This document shows, piece after piece, positions 12,426-23,559 of a DNA stretch of 64,000 bases. This stretch comes from Dasypus novemcinctus. Its lineage: Eukaryota > Chordata > Mammalia > Cingulata > Dasypodidae. The notes beneath the pieces were generated by a model. That model worked only from the letters and a program-made list of their open reading frames with translations, ran no database searches and was not told the origin of the DNA. Where the stretch lies: NCBI RefSeq assembly GCF_030445035.2, contig NC_080673.1, positions 163,056,216 to 163,120,215 of the forward strand. The letters run 5' to 3'. Made by a program: the position numbers and the translations under genes. Position 1 is the stretch's first letter. Each line of letters starts with the position of its first letter.

Positions 12426-15029
12426 ATCAGACTATGAAAATCTTTTGACATGATTTTATATCCGGCAGTTGGGTATATTATGTTGTTAGAACTCAATTCT
12501 AGTATCAAATGAATTTTTTTTTCCTTAATCAATTTTCTTATTATAGAAGAATGTCTACATTAACACAAAACAGACTTCTAAGACATGGTCTGTCAAGCCA
12601 TGGAAAGTAGAAGGATATGTTTCATCAATATCCAGATTCCTTCTTTAGGCCATGAAAAATATCTCTAATTTTACACAGATCTGCTATGTTGGCAAGAGTT
12701 TGAAAAATGCAATAAGACTGGAAAACAAAATTGACTCATTTTAATTGCACTGTAGTTTTCAATATGTTTGTTAGACTCACTCTTTACTATTTTCAAAATA
12801 AGTTGTAAACCTAAATATATGTTTTGATTTTAGTCACTATTTTCTCCAGTATATATTATAGTTATATCACAAATTTTAAGGCATTTTCATCTATCAAAAG
12901 TCCAGATTTTAATGTTTAGAGAAATTTATTTTTTAAATTACTAGTGAAATGTGTATTATATTTTAAATTTTAATTAAACAGTTCATTTTTAGCAAATATC
13001 CTGTGATTTTCTTAAGGCAACTATAGAGCCAGTTGCTACATGGTGCATTGTAGGAACATAGACTCAGGCATAACAGAAACTTATAGCAAATGACTACTTT
13101 ATTACTTATATAAAACAAAGGGTCCAAAAAGACAGCGGAAGAGATCTCATCATGGCTGGTCTCCCAGGGAAGCAACTGTTAGGGTCAATGAATGACAGCT
13201 CCATATGTTCCATTTCATGTAGGAGAGAAGAGACAAATCTATGCTGCCAAGGATGGGGTATTTACACAACCTAGGGGGAGGAAGTCCTGCCACTGAGAGC
13301 AGCTTTTCCCTTTTCCAGGTTCAAGATATGGTCCAGCACTGCCTTAGACTTAACATCTCCCCAGGGCTCAGGTCATTTGTCTGTGACTTTCCAGAAGCAC
13401 CAGTTTAAAGAAGGAGGAAACATGAAGGAAAATAAAAGGTTTCTACGCCCATAGTCTGAACTAATCCTCAAAGGAGAGGAAAGAGCAAAAGAAAAGCAAC
13501 AGAGGATGATCCTAGGGGTTGTCATCTGTTCAGAAATGCTAAATAAAATTGAGAGGTCTTCTAAGAAGAGAGGTGAGTCATTCCTCTCACATTGTATACA
13601 AATACTAAACATGAACATCAAGAATATTAAAATAAAGCTTATGTCTACATTATAGATCTCAGAAAAACATCCTAGTAATTTGCCATCAATTTCCTTGCAA
13701 AAATCCTTCTAAACTTATGATTTTTGTTCAAATCCCAGAACTTCAAATTTTCCATTCTATGTTTGAGCTCACAATTGTAGTCCAAAAACCATCCGGAAAT
13801 ACTTACAGACTTTGTGTGAAGACTTCCTATACTGGAAATAATTGAAAGAACTATTTGGAGCAATTTTGAACAAATGCATTTGAGGAAATTATTTGTGTAG
13901 GAAATATTATTCACACATGTCATGAATTTATATGTGCTAATTGCATCATTAGCCCTGCAATAATTTAACCCATAAAAATGATTGAATAATTCAGTTTAAA
14001 CTTCCTTTACCAGATCATATATCAACATTAATATAATCTACTAACTAATATCTAAATCCTATTTTACTTTTCTTTAATAGGTACAGCTAAATAGAAGAAG
14101 GACAAATTAACAGCATTCTAGTTCTTTACTTTTAAGGTTTATCTATTTTATTCAAATAATGATGAGTATCTTTTCATTATCTGCATCTCTCTGGATTTCA
14201 GAGGAAATGATTTTTTTGTTTAAGAAAAGCATCAAATATACTTTGAGCCAGTGAGAAAAATCTTACAACCTTACTGAAATAATATACTACAAAGATAAAT
14301 CAGATATTCTTTGATTCAATTTTACCTTTATTACATGTTTATAGCATACCAATTCGGAGCCTTTTTTTACTGTGAGAGCTCTACTGAGCAGCACTAAAAT
14401 TTCAGACCCCAACCGAGAAATTGGAGGAGCTGGGAAAATGGTCAATATGGTTGACCATGAAGAAAGTAGTTCAGGGTATGAGAAACTGCAAAATATATAG
14501 TTCATAAATGTACTTCTGGTGCTACTTAAAGCATATGTACAAAGGTTTGGGAGTTAATGAATCTTCAGGTCTACTGTCACCACCACCACTCCATCCAGGA
14601 AAGAATCTTCAAAAAGAATTGCATATCTTTCTCATTGCATAGTTCTCAGTGTCTTTTATGGCCACTATACCTATTTAGTGGTCATTTTATTTGGAGGGAG
14701 AAGATAGATAAGCACTGCTATCTCCATTAGTGTGGTTATTCATGTTCTTTTGTGTTACTGAGCATTGCCCAGGGTAGGAACAGGGACAGTAAGGGGGAAA
14801 AGAGACACATATAGCTCCTAAACGGGAAAGCAAATGTAGGTATTTGCATAGCTGGGGCACATATCAGATAACTAGCTCTTCCATTTACTCTTTCTTCTCC
14901 ACATTCCTATAAGATATTTGAATAGACTAAAAAAAGGAGGAGAATTGTTATAAATTTCAACTAGTTGAAAGAGAATCAATCTCCTTTGTTCTTCTCCTTT
15001 GGTATGTTTCCATATTTAACAGGATTTAG
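12426..15029. other. Intergenic, nothing recognised
   Basis: About 2.6 kb without a repeat or gene that I can support. The part from 13130 to 13400 is less AT-rich than its surroundings and could be an old LTR, but no termini are visible. Confidence 0.45.
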
Positions 15030-15740
15030 GTGGTAGGACAGTTTGAATTTGACAAATTCCCAAAAAGATTGTTTTTTAACTGATCCATTCCTGTGGGTGT
15101 GAGACTTTTTTTATTACATTAGATTCGGTTAAGGGACCTTGATTAGATCACTTGATTAGATCACTTTTGATTGGACTACATCAGCAAGGCATGACTCAGG
15201 TCTGGTCTCCACCCTCTTACTAGAGACTTACATATATGGAGAAACAGAGAGAAAGAAGACACACAGAAAAGGGAGCTCTGCCATTCGATCCAGCCATGTG
15301 AGAGAGAGGACTCAAAGCTTTCTAGCAGAAGAAGCTGAGGCACGAAGCCCCCAAGAAGCTGGGTCCACAGAGCAGCTAAAAGTTGAAGAGAAAAGCCTAA
15401 TTGCTCACAGCTGGGCTCGGTGAGAAAGGAGAGCAGACAAAGCTGAGAAAGGAAGCCTGAGAAGAGATGTTAAATGACTGATTTCCCAGAGTTGAACTCC
15501 TAGAGACAGTGAGACTTAAGGGGAAGGCCAGGCGCTTGGTAGAGATTAGGTGTCATCTTGCCTCCCCTCATGGCAGGATACCAGGATCATTAGTAGCTGA
15601 CATTAGTGAGAAAGCACCTCTGATGATGCTTTGACTGGATATTTTTTCACAATCTCAGAACTATAAGAGTTTCCCCTAATAAGGTAAAAGCCAAGCCTTT
15701 TCTGGTACTTTGTATCAACAGCATTGGCAAAGTAATAAAA
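15030..15740 (+). repeat. LTR-like repeat (TG...CA family), diverged
   Basis: It begins 'tggtaggacagtttgaattt' and ends 'tttctggtactttgtatcaa' then 'cattggcaaagtaataaa', paralleling the 3' end of 42131-42576 ('tttctagtattttgcatcag', 'ctttggctgactaataca'). The middle has the same type of 'cagccatgtgagagagagga' content as LTR-like repeats elsewhere here. Its duplicated inner motif 'ttgattagatcac' occurs twice at about 15141-15166. Ends are approximate. Confidence 0.55.
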
Positions 15741-16256
15741 GTGGCAAACTATTTAAAGTGTGGGCAATCAAGCAGTCACTTAGCAAATCTTAGGAATATA
15801 GTATGAGTCCATCATCATGCTCAGCCTTCAAAATATAAAGGTTAAAAATATATCATTAAAAGCAGAAAGGAGATTATTTTCTGTCCGCGAATTTCCATGA
15901 GTTTACCAATCAACATTTTCTGTAACAATCTTACAAATATATATCTAGAAACTTCAAGTGAATCAATTTTAATACTCGTAATAGAATTCAAAAAAATGCT
16001 TGGATGTAAGGTAATTTAATAAATCAACTTTCCTATAAACAAATTACATGTAAATCACACAGAAATATAATTGGAAAATATATTCAACATAATCTATAAG
16101 AACTGAAAATAGTGGAATACATAAAACGATCCTCTCATACTAACAATAGCAACAATACAAGTGGAATACATAAAAATGATCAGAAAAAAAACTTGAAATA
16201 CCTACATGAATAAATGAATATCCTTTTCCCAATTATGAAAATATTTTGATGAATTT
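15741..16256. other. Intergenic, nothing recognised
   Basis: AT-rich sequence with no recognisable gene or repeat. Confidence 0.45.
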
Positions 16257-16892
16257 TTTATTAGTCAGTCAAATGGGGTGCTGACACAAAGTACCAGAAA
16301 TTGTTAGCTTTTGTAAAAGGTATTTATTTGGGGGTAAAATCTTACAGTTAAACGGCCCTAAACAGTTCAACTCAAGGTTGCTTTCTCACCAAAAATGGTT
16401 GCCAATCTCTGAGAGGTTTTAGCCTTCGTCCCTCTCAGCTACAGGCTGGCATAGTGCTTGTTTCCTTCTGGGTCTCCACAGCTGCTCAGCAGCTCTGTTC
16501 TCTTCAGCTGCAGACTATCAGTGGAATAGCTCCTCTCTCCCTGAGGTTTTAGCTGTTTGAGGCTTCTCCTTTCTGTCACATGGCAGGATAGAAATGACCA
16601 AGTTCTCTCCTATTCCATGTCTATGGACTCTCTCTTCCCATATCTTTTTCTGTGATGTCTTCTTGAGTGAGTGTCCATTTATATAGGCCAAAGGATGTGG
16701 AAACTCAACCTGAGCTATACTTACTAGCCCTAGCAGAAGCCCTAAATTTATTTTATCAAGCAAACTTAATCAGAGGCCCCTCACCAAACCCAATACAATC
16801 AAGGGGCATCACACCCAGAGGAATAGACCACTTTGCAAATATAACCCTTTTTCTTTTGGGGGCATTCACAAAAATAGTCTCAAATTGCCACA
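16257..16892 (-). repeat. LTR-like repeat (TG...CA family), antisense
   Basis: The plus-strand face starts 'ttattagtcagtcaaatggg' and ends 'caaattgccaca'. It shares start, end and the 'aaaggtatttatttgggg' block (an inverted AAATAAA polyadenylation signal) with copies at 44793, 59128 and 62810. It is flanked by a perfect 5-bp duplication, aattt at 16252-16256 and 16893-16897. A 5-bp duplication and TG/CA ends fit an LTR of ERVL/MaLR type. This copy is longer (636 bp) than the one at 44793. Confidence 0.75.
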
Positions 16893-18312
16893 AATTTATT
16901 CAGCAAATAATTACTGAGATATTTCTACATGCCAGGGTTTGTTCTAGGATCTAGAGAATAAAGCAGTGAGTAAGATCCCCGACATACTAAGCAACGAAAT
17001 ATACACTGAAATGCAAAGTACCAATAAATATTATGAAGAAAAGTAAAGTAGTTAACAATACAGGGGCAGGGAGGGTGATAGGTTAGGTGGAGTAGTCATG
17101 GAAACGCTCTCTAAATGAGGGATCATTTGAGCCAAACTCAAATATAATGTGAAGAAGAGATGGTTCTGTGTTTCTTGGTTTAAAGATTAGCTATTGTCAA
17201 ATAAAGCAATCTTTCTCAACTATAATATGATAAAAGAATTCTTTGGGACTAAAAATCAAATGTTATAAAGGGCCAAGTTAAAAAAAAAACTATAAAATAC
17301 CACTGAATTGAATATTATATAACTATTAAAATCATTATTTCAAAGAAGACAATAATAGCAAGGAAAATTATTCATACAGAATGATCCAGTTTTGCACAAT
17401 TCACACACACATAAGGAAGAGCTCTGAAGGAAATACTGTCAAAGTTGCGTTTATGCTGTTTGTTTTTCTTCATGCCAGATATAACCAATAATCTTCATTA
17501 CACAGTTTGTGTGTTCTTTACATTTCTTATCTCACTAAGCAGGATAGCAGAAAAGCCATGTCATATTCATCTTTGTATCCCTCACAATGCCTGGCATATT
17601 TCTTAACTGATTGTCACATGGTTAATCTTGATTCCAGAAAGTCAGGGAGTTTTCTGTAATTACTTATCACAATAACATTACTAGTAAATTTAAATATTTT
17701 ATTCATAGACTAAAATACTTTACTTCATAAATAGACTCAAAAATCTTTCCCAATCCCTACTTCTGCAAACATGGAAGAAGAAGAAAATTGGAAGAGGACA
17801 TGGCAAGAAGAGGTAACATGGCTGCTGTTTCACCTATTTGTAACAGCAAAAGGATTCATAGCAATGACCAAAAAAAAAAAAAAAAAGAGGAAAGAGCGCA
17901 GATACCTTTACCTTAGGGAAGAATGTTCTGAAAAGCAGTTAACATTTCTCTTTCCTAAGAATAAAGCATGCTGTACTATTTCTTACCCAGAAAACAAAAA
18001 ATATGAGAGAAAATATATTGACATTTCTTTTGCCAGATAAAATCTACAGCAGGTAAGAAACCATTCAAAAATGACTTCTAAAAGACCAAGCAAATACGTA
18101 AACCTCAGAGCAATGAAGTGGCATCCAGTCGTCAAGAAACAGCCCCTTGGATTTTGTACCAGTGCTACTTCAAGGGTATTCAGGCTTCATGATGTCTTCA
18201 TTTATCAAATGCAAAACAAAGCTCAAACACAGTGACCAAAACAATCAGCAATTTATAGGAAAAAAGGCTTAAAATATCACTATTTTCCATTAGTTTTACC
18301 AGTTTTCATTTC
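16893..18312. other. Intergenic; L2-like scrap and an A-run
   Basis: 16893-16985 resembles an ancient L2-type end ('gccagggtttgttctaggat'). 17560-17600 has 'ctttgtatccctcacaatgc' of the same type. A pure A-run is at 17869-17886. Bases 18301-18312 (agttttcatttc) are one arm of the target-site duplication of the next SINE. Confidence 0.45.
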
Positions 18313-18734
18313 TTTTTTTTTTAAAGATTTATTTATTTATTTATTTCTCTCCCCTTCCCCTTACCCACCGTGGTTGTCTGTTCTCTGTGTCTATTTGTTG
18401 CGTCTTCTTTGTCCGCTTCTGTTGTTGTCAGCAGCATGGGAATCTGTGTTTCTTTTTGTTGCATCATATTGTTGTGTCAGTTCTCTGTGTGTGCAGCACC
18501 ATTCTTGGGCAGGCTGCACTTTCTTTCATGCTGGGCGGCTCTCTTTACGGGGCACACTCCTTGCGCATGGGGCTCCTCTACACGGGGACACCCCTGCGTG
18601 GTATGGCACTCCTTGTGTCCATTAGCACTGTGCATGGGCCAGCTCCAAGTGAGTCAAGGAGGCCCGGGGTTTGAACTGCAGACCTCCTGTGTGGTAGACG
18701 GATGCCCTAACCACTGGGTCAAGTCTGCTGCCCC
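18313..18734 (-). repeat. Full-length DAS SINE, antisense
   Basis: The minus strand runs from a tRNA-like head near 18734 (GGCAGCAGACTTGACCCAGT; B-box region near 18670-18680, 'gtttgaactgcag' on minus) through the DAS body to an A-rich tail that appears here as 'tttttttttaaagattt' plus (ATTT)n at 18313-18345. Imperfect flanking duplications lie at 18301-18312 and 18735-18746. A 152-residue open frame across it is a by-product of GC-rich SINE sequence, not a gene. Confidence 0.92.
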
Positions 18735-18942
18735 AGTTTGCATTTATTGTAATAAATATGTACTGCACCATTTATTAGATTGCATTCACAATTTTTCAGA
18801 TTATGCAAACAGTTTACTTTCTAACTGATCGGCATACCAATAAGAATACATTCGGGGCACTCAGATATCATTTTTATTGATATTCCCTAATAAGGTATTA
18901 GGGAGAAAAGCATTAGGACCACAGGATACATAGAAGAAAAGG

Positions 18943-19518
18943 AGGAGAGCAGGAGGGAGTGTGAGAGCAGAAGCCACAGGCAGGCAAGTAGTGCCCACCT
19001 ACTGGAGCCTAGATTCATGCCTGTCCTTAGAGGCAGTGAGGGGACTCAACTGTTTACTGTGAGATAGGCCGCTAGGAGCAGGGACCCCCACCCTGCAGTC
19101 CCCTCACCATCCCAGGATCACGTGTGCAAGCTGGACACAGGGCTCACCAAGTTCCCGTCAGCTGAATAAAAAGCATCTGCACAGTACTCCACCAAACACC
19201 TACACAGACCCCAGGGCCAGCAAAGTAGCAATGGAACCCTGCAGGAGCAGGCTGTTTCAGGAACCTACAAAGTAGGAGTTGTTTGGCCCTGGATCTGCAC
19301 CAAAATTAGTGCCTGCTCAAGGGAACTTAGCCAACAACAAGGAAATAGAATAAGAGCAAAGTGACAAAGAGAAGACTTAACACACACAGAAAAACATCAA
19401 CTAATTAAACCCCAAAGAAGCTAATCAACTACATAAACCCAAAAAGATAAAATGCTGACCAGACAGCAACAAAAAACTACAGATCATACCAATAATCAGG
19501 AAAACAAGGCCCAATTCA
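18943..19518 (+). promoter_or_regulatory. L1 5' UTR, presumed promoter region
   Basis: This is relatively GC-rich sequence ahead of ORF1, beginning directly after the candidate duplication with 'aggagagcaggagggagtgt'. L1 5' UTRs carry an internal promoter. No specific binding site is claimed. Confidence 0.6.
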
Positions 19519-20385
19519 ATGAACAAACTAAAAAACCAGGAAGAGGAGTGGAACATCAAACAACTAATTAAAGCTCTCAAAACATGTATCAAGAATCAAT
19601 TTAATGAAGTGAAGGAAGAGATTGAGCTTATTAAGAAAACACTTGGAGAGCATAGAGAAGAAATTATAATCATACACAAAAAGATAATGGATATAATGGG
19701 GATCAATAGCACAAACCAAGAAATAAAAAATACACTCTCAGCAAATAACAGCAGATTTGAAGAGGCAAAGGAAATAGTGATGTGGAAGACAATACATCTG
19801 AAATCAAACAGTAGAATTGATTGATAAAAAGATAGAAAAAATCCAGCAGGGACTTAGGAACCTGAATGACAATGCAAAATGCACAAACATTTGGCATCCC
19901 AGAGGGAAAAAAGAAGGAAAAGGGGGCAGAAGGGGTGTTGGAGGAAATAATGGCTGAAAACTTCCCAAACCTACTGAGGGAGATGCATATACATGTCCAG
20001 GAAGCACAAGGCATGCCAAACAGTGAAAATCCCAACAGGCCTACCCCAAGACATATACTAGTCAAGACAAAGAGAAAATATCAAAAGCAGCAAAAGAAAA
20101 GAGAACCATTACATACAAGAGAGACTCCATAAGATTAAGTGCTGATTTCTCATCTGAAACCATGAAGGCAAGAAGGCAGTAGTATGATATAGTCAAGGTA
20201 CTAAAAGAAAAGAATTTCCAAACAAGAATACTCTATTCAGCACAGCTAGCATTCAAAAATGATGGAGAGTTCAAAATATTCACAGATAAACAGAAACTAA
20301 GAGAGTATGCCAATAAGAAATTTGCCCTTCAAGAAATACTAAAAGGAGGTCTGCAGGAAGAAAGAAAAAAACAGGAGGGACAGAT
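19519..20385 (+). pseudogene. L1 ORF1 (RNA-binding chaperone), broken
   Basis: ORF1p is the trimeric nucleic-acid chaperone of the L1 particle. The first open part (19519-19824) starts MNKLKNQEEEW and is a coiled-coil region rich in K/E/I heptads (QLIKALKTCIKNQFNEVKEE). After a stop and frameshift the RNA-binding part continues from 19866 in another frame, with FGIPEG, EEIMAENFPNLL and NRPTPRHILVKTK, typical of the RRM. Remnants of the C-terminal domain follow near 20120-20300. Multiple stops and frame changes make it a pseudogene. The order and motif set are canonical for L1. Confidence 0.85.
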
Positions 20386-20472
20386 TTGGAGGACAGTGTA
20401 AGAACAATTAAAACAACAAAAAGAGGGAAAAAAAATCAAACAACATATGACAAACATAAATCCAAAGACAAT

Positions 20473-22830
20473 ATGGCTAATATACGTAATTCCTTGAAAG
20501 TAATTACAATGAATGTCAATGGATTAAACTCATCTCTTAAGAGACACAGATTGAAAGACTGGATACGGAAATATGACCCATCTATAGGCTGTCTACAAGA
20601 AACATATCTTAGACCCAGGGATTCAAGGAGATTGAAAGAGAATGACTGGAAAACAATCTTATAGGCAAACAATAACCAAAAAGGGCAGGAGTAGCTATAT
20701 TAATATCAGACAGAAGTGGACAAAGAAACAAGATGCAGCAAATAGACACCAAGAACAGACAACCAGGGGAGGGGGGGGGGGAATTAAATAAATAAATAAA
20801 TCTTTAAAAAAAAAAATCAGACAAAATAGACTTTAAATGCAAAACTATTGTGAGAGACAAAGATAGACACTACATATTAGTGAAAGAGATAATCTTTCAA
20901 GAAGAAAGAACAATCATAAATATTTATGCCCATTATAAACATTTAGCTGGTTCTTTGAAAAGATCAAGAAAATTGACAAACCCTTAGCTAGATTAACAAA
21001 AAGAGAGAAGACGCAAATACACAAAATAAGAAATGAGAAAGGGGATATCACCACTGACCCTACTGAAATAAAAACTGTCATAAGAGGATACTTTGAAAAA
21101 CTATATTTCAACAAGAATGACAATTTAGAGGAAATAGACAAATTCCTAGGAACACATAAGCAGCCTACATTGATGAAAGAAGAAATCAATGATCTCAACA
21201 AACCAATCACAAATAAAGAGATAGAATCAGTCATTAAAAACCTCCCAACTAAGAAGAACCCTGGGCCAGATGGGTTCACAGGTGAATTCTACCAAATATT
21301 CTGGAAAAAACTAACATCAAATTTGCTTAAACTCTTCAAAAAAATTGAAATAGAAGGAACATTGCCTAACTCATTCTATAATGCCAACATTACCCTAATA
21401 GCAAAGCCAAACGAAGACACCACAAGAAAGGAAAATTGCAGACCAATCTCTCTAATGAAATTAGATGCAAAAATCTCAGCAAAATACTTGCTAATTATAT
21501 TCAACAAAACATTAAATGAATTATACAGCATGACCAAGTGGGTTTCATTCCTAATATGCAAGGATGGTTCAACATAAGAAAATCAATTAATGTAATACAC
21601 TACATGAACACATTGAAGGAAAAAAAAATCACATGATCATATCTATAGATGCAGAAAAAGCATTTGACAAAACACAGCACCCTTTTTTGATAAAAACACT
21701 GCAAAAGATAGGAATAGAATGAAAATTCCTGAATATGATAAAGGGTATATGTGAAAAACCCACAACAAACATCATTTACAATGGTGAAATCCTAAAATCT
21801 TTCCCTCTAAGATCAGGAACAAGACAAGGATGCCCACTATCACCCCTTCTATTTAACATTGTGTTAGAAGTACTTGCTTGAGCACTGAGGCAAGAATCAG
21901 ATATAAAAGGGATCCAAGTAGGAAAGGACTAAGTCAAAATTTCACTATTTGCAGATGACATGATCCTATACATAGAAAGCCCTGAGAAGTCCACAACAAA
22001 GTTTCTAGAACTCATAAATGAGCTCAGTAAAGTCACAGGTTATAAGATCAATGCACAAAAACCAGTAGCATTTCTGTACACCAATAGTGAGCAATCTGAG
22101 GAGGAAATTAAGAAACAAATACCATTTATAATAGTAAATTAAAAAATCAAATACCTAAGAATGAATTTAACTAAAGATGTAAAAGACTTATACACAGAAA
22201 CTACACAACATTGTTCAAGAAAATCAAAGAAGACCAAAATACATGGAAGAACATTTCCTGTTCATGGATAGGAAGACTAAATATTATTAAGATGTCTATC
22301 CTACCAAAACTGATCTACAGATTCAATGCAATCCCAATAAATATAAACACCGCATTTTTTAATGAACTAGGAAAACTAACTACGAAATTTATTTGTAAAG
22401 GAAAGAGGCCTCAAATAGCCAAAGACATTTTGAAAAAGAAAAATGAAATTGGAGGAATCACACTACCTGACTTCAAAACATACTACAAAGCTATGGTAGT
22501 AAAAATAGCATGGTATTGGCACAAGAATAGACACACCGACCAATGGAACTGAATTGAGAGTTCTGATACAGATCCTCATATATACAGTCATCTGATATTT
22601 GACAAGGCCACCAAGCCCACACAACAAGGAGAGAATGACCTCTTCAACAAATGGTGCCTAGAGAATTGGATATCCATAAGCAAAAAAAGGAAAGAGAATT
22701 ACTATCTCACACCTTATACAAAAATGAATTCAAGATGGATCAATGTAAGAGCCAAGACCATAAAGACCTTGGAAAAAAATGTAGGAAAGCATCTACAGGA
22801 CCTTGTAATAGGAAAGGACTTCATGAACTT
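20473..22830 (+). pseudogene. L1 ORF2 part 1: endonuclease start and reverse transcriptase, broken
   Basis: ORF2p nicks target DNA and reverse-transcribes L1 RNA. ORF2 starts at 20473 (MANIRNSLKVITMNVNGLNS), with the endonuclease N-terminus and IGCLQETYL. A SINE interrupts it at 20713. After 20935 the text jumps from endonuclease to the region before the reverse transcriptase, so the endonuclease C-terminal half is deleted. RT blocks follow: [15 protein letters not shown] (about 21254), SIDAEKAFD (about 21640), [15 protein letters not shown] (about 21813) and the catalytic FADDM (about 21948). Several in-frame stops and shifts occur. The retroviral insertion cuts it at 22830; it resumes at 30805. 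Confidence 0.92.
20713..20815 (+). repeat. 5'-truncated DAS SINE inside L1 ORF2
   Basis: It holds only the 3' end of a DAS SINE: 'aagaaacaagatgcagcaaa', 'caagaacagacaaccagg', an 11-12-base G run at about 20770-20781, (AAAT)n and an A-tail. It is flanked by atcagaca at 20705-20712 and 20816-20823, an 8-bp duplication. Confidence 0.9.
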
Positions 22831-23289
22831 TGTAGGGAGCCACCCGCTGTGAGACCTATTTACAACCTCCCACAACATAGCAGATCTCACAACATGGCGG
22901 AGTTCACAAATCTGCCCTGTCATTTCCTTATTCTTCCTCCCTGCTTCTTTGTTCTCCCCTTCCTGCTACAACTCAGGTGACCACAGCAGTACACATGCAT
23001 GAGGCGCGAAACTCCGCAGGTTTGGCGTGAACACTCGGCCAATCCCCTCCTTGGATGCCTGTCACCTGCGAGACTAGCCTATCACCTGTGGACACGTTCC
23101 CTTCCCTCAGCATATATTCCCATGTTTTACCCCCAATAAACGAGGTTTGATCAGAATCCTGTCTTGCCTCCATTCTTCGTGTCTCTTGTCCCCATCTCTG
23201 TGTTGCTTGCTCTGTTTCTAGATCCCCGAGATTGGTCAGACGGGAGATGTCCTGTCGTATTGGCCTGGCCCGCAGGTGGGTCCGGGTCA
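22831..23289 (+). repeat. 5' LTR
   Basis: It starts TGTAGGGAGCCACC and ends GGGTCCGGGTCA. A TATA-like 'catatattcc' (23111-23120) lies just upstream of an AATAAA signal (23135-23140), the compact arrangement expected of a retroviral promoter and polyadenylation region. It differs from the 3' LTR by about 19 substitutions in about 410 aligned bases, a 7-bp gap, and a 28-bp net excess near its 3' end. Confidence 0.93.
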
Positions 23290-23291
23290 AG

Positions 23292-23309
23292 TGGTGCCCA
23301 ATGTGGGGT
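23292..23309 (+). other. Primer binding site, lysine tRNA type
   Basis: TGGTGCCCAATGTGGGGT sits 2 nt after the 5' LTR end. It differs at two C/T positions from the 18-nt site complementary to tRNA-Lys(1,2), which is used by betaretroviruses (mouse mammary tumour and type D groups, HERV-K). This supports class II membership. Confidence 0.88.
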
Positions 23310-23370
23310 GAATCGAATCAAGCAATAATATAGAAAACACCAACTGATGGGCCCAAAAGAAAATATTTGA

Positions 23371-23540
23371 AGAGACACCGCCAGGAGCCTGCGGTCAGGA
23401 TCTCGGAGAACAAAGAGACACCGCCAGGAGCCTGTGGTCAGGATCTCAGAGAACAAAGAGACACTGCCAGGAGCCTGCGGTCAGGATCTCGGAGTACAAA
23501 GAGACACCGCACAGTAGCCTGCTGTGCGGTCAGGATCTCG
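23371..23540 (+). repeat. Four tandem 43-bp units in the retroviral leader
   Basis: Units begin with agagacac at 23371, 23414, 23457 and 23500, giving an exact 43-bp period, and share 'ggtcaggatctc'. The fourth unit carries a small insertion ('agtagcctgctgtg') and ends where the splice donor begins. A displaced partial copy ('gtcaggatctcagagttaag') lies at about 23823-23860 in the gag region. Confidence 0.92.
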
Positions 23541-23546
23541 GTAAGT
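23541..23546 (+). promoter_or_regulatory. Candidate major splice donor of the retrovirus
   Basis: TCG|GTAAGT is a consensus 5' splice site between the leader repeats and the first gag ATG at 23560. This is where the donor for the env message lies in simple retroviruses. Confidence 0.65.
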
Positions 23547-23559
23547 GATCGGTGAAAGT

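Noticed and set aside
18370..18828. 152-residue plus-strand open frame, the second longest in the window
   Set aside because: It lies in the antisense of a DAS SINE and runs out of its end; the same type of frame occurs on the antisense of the SINE at 40866. No domain, no conservation signal.
19825..20400. ORF1 region as a different (HAL1-type) protein
   Set aside because: Once read in the 19866 frame, it shows the usual L1 RNA-binding motifs (FGIPEG, EIMAENFPNL, TPRHILVK), so it is ordinary decayed ORF1.
23371..23540. Regularly spaced 43-bp repeats as a CRISPR array
   Set aside because: Eukaryotic context, no spacers between units, and the array lies in a retroviral leader.
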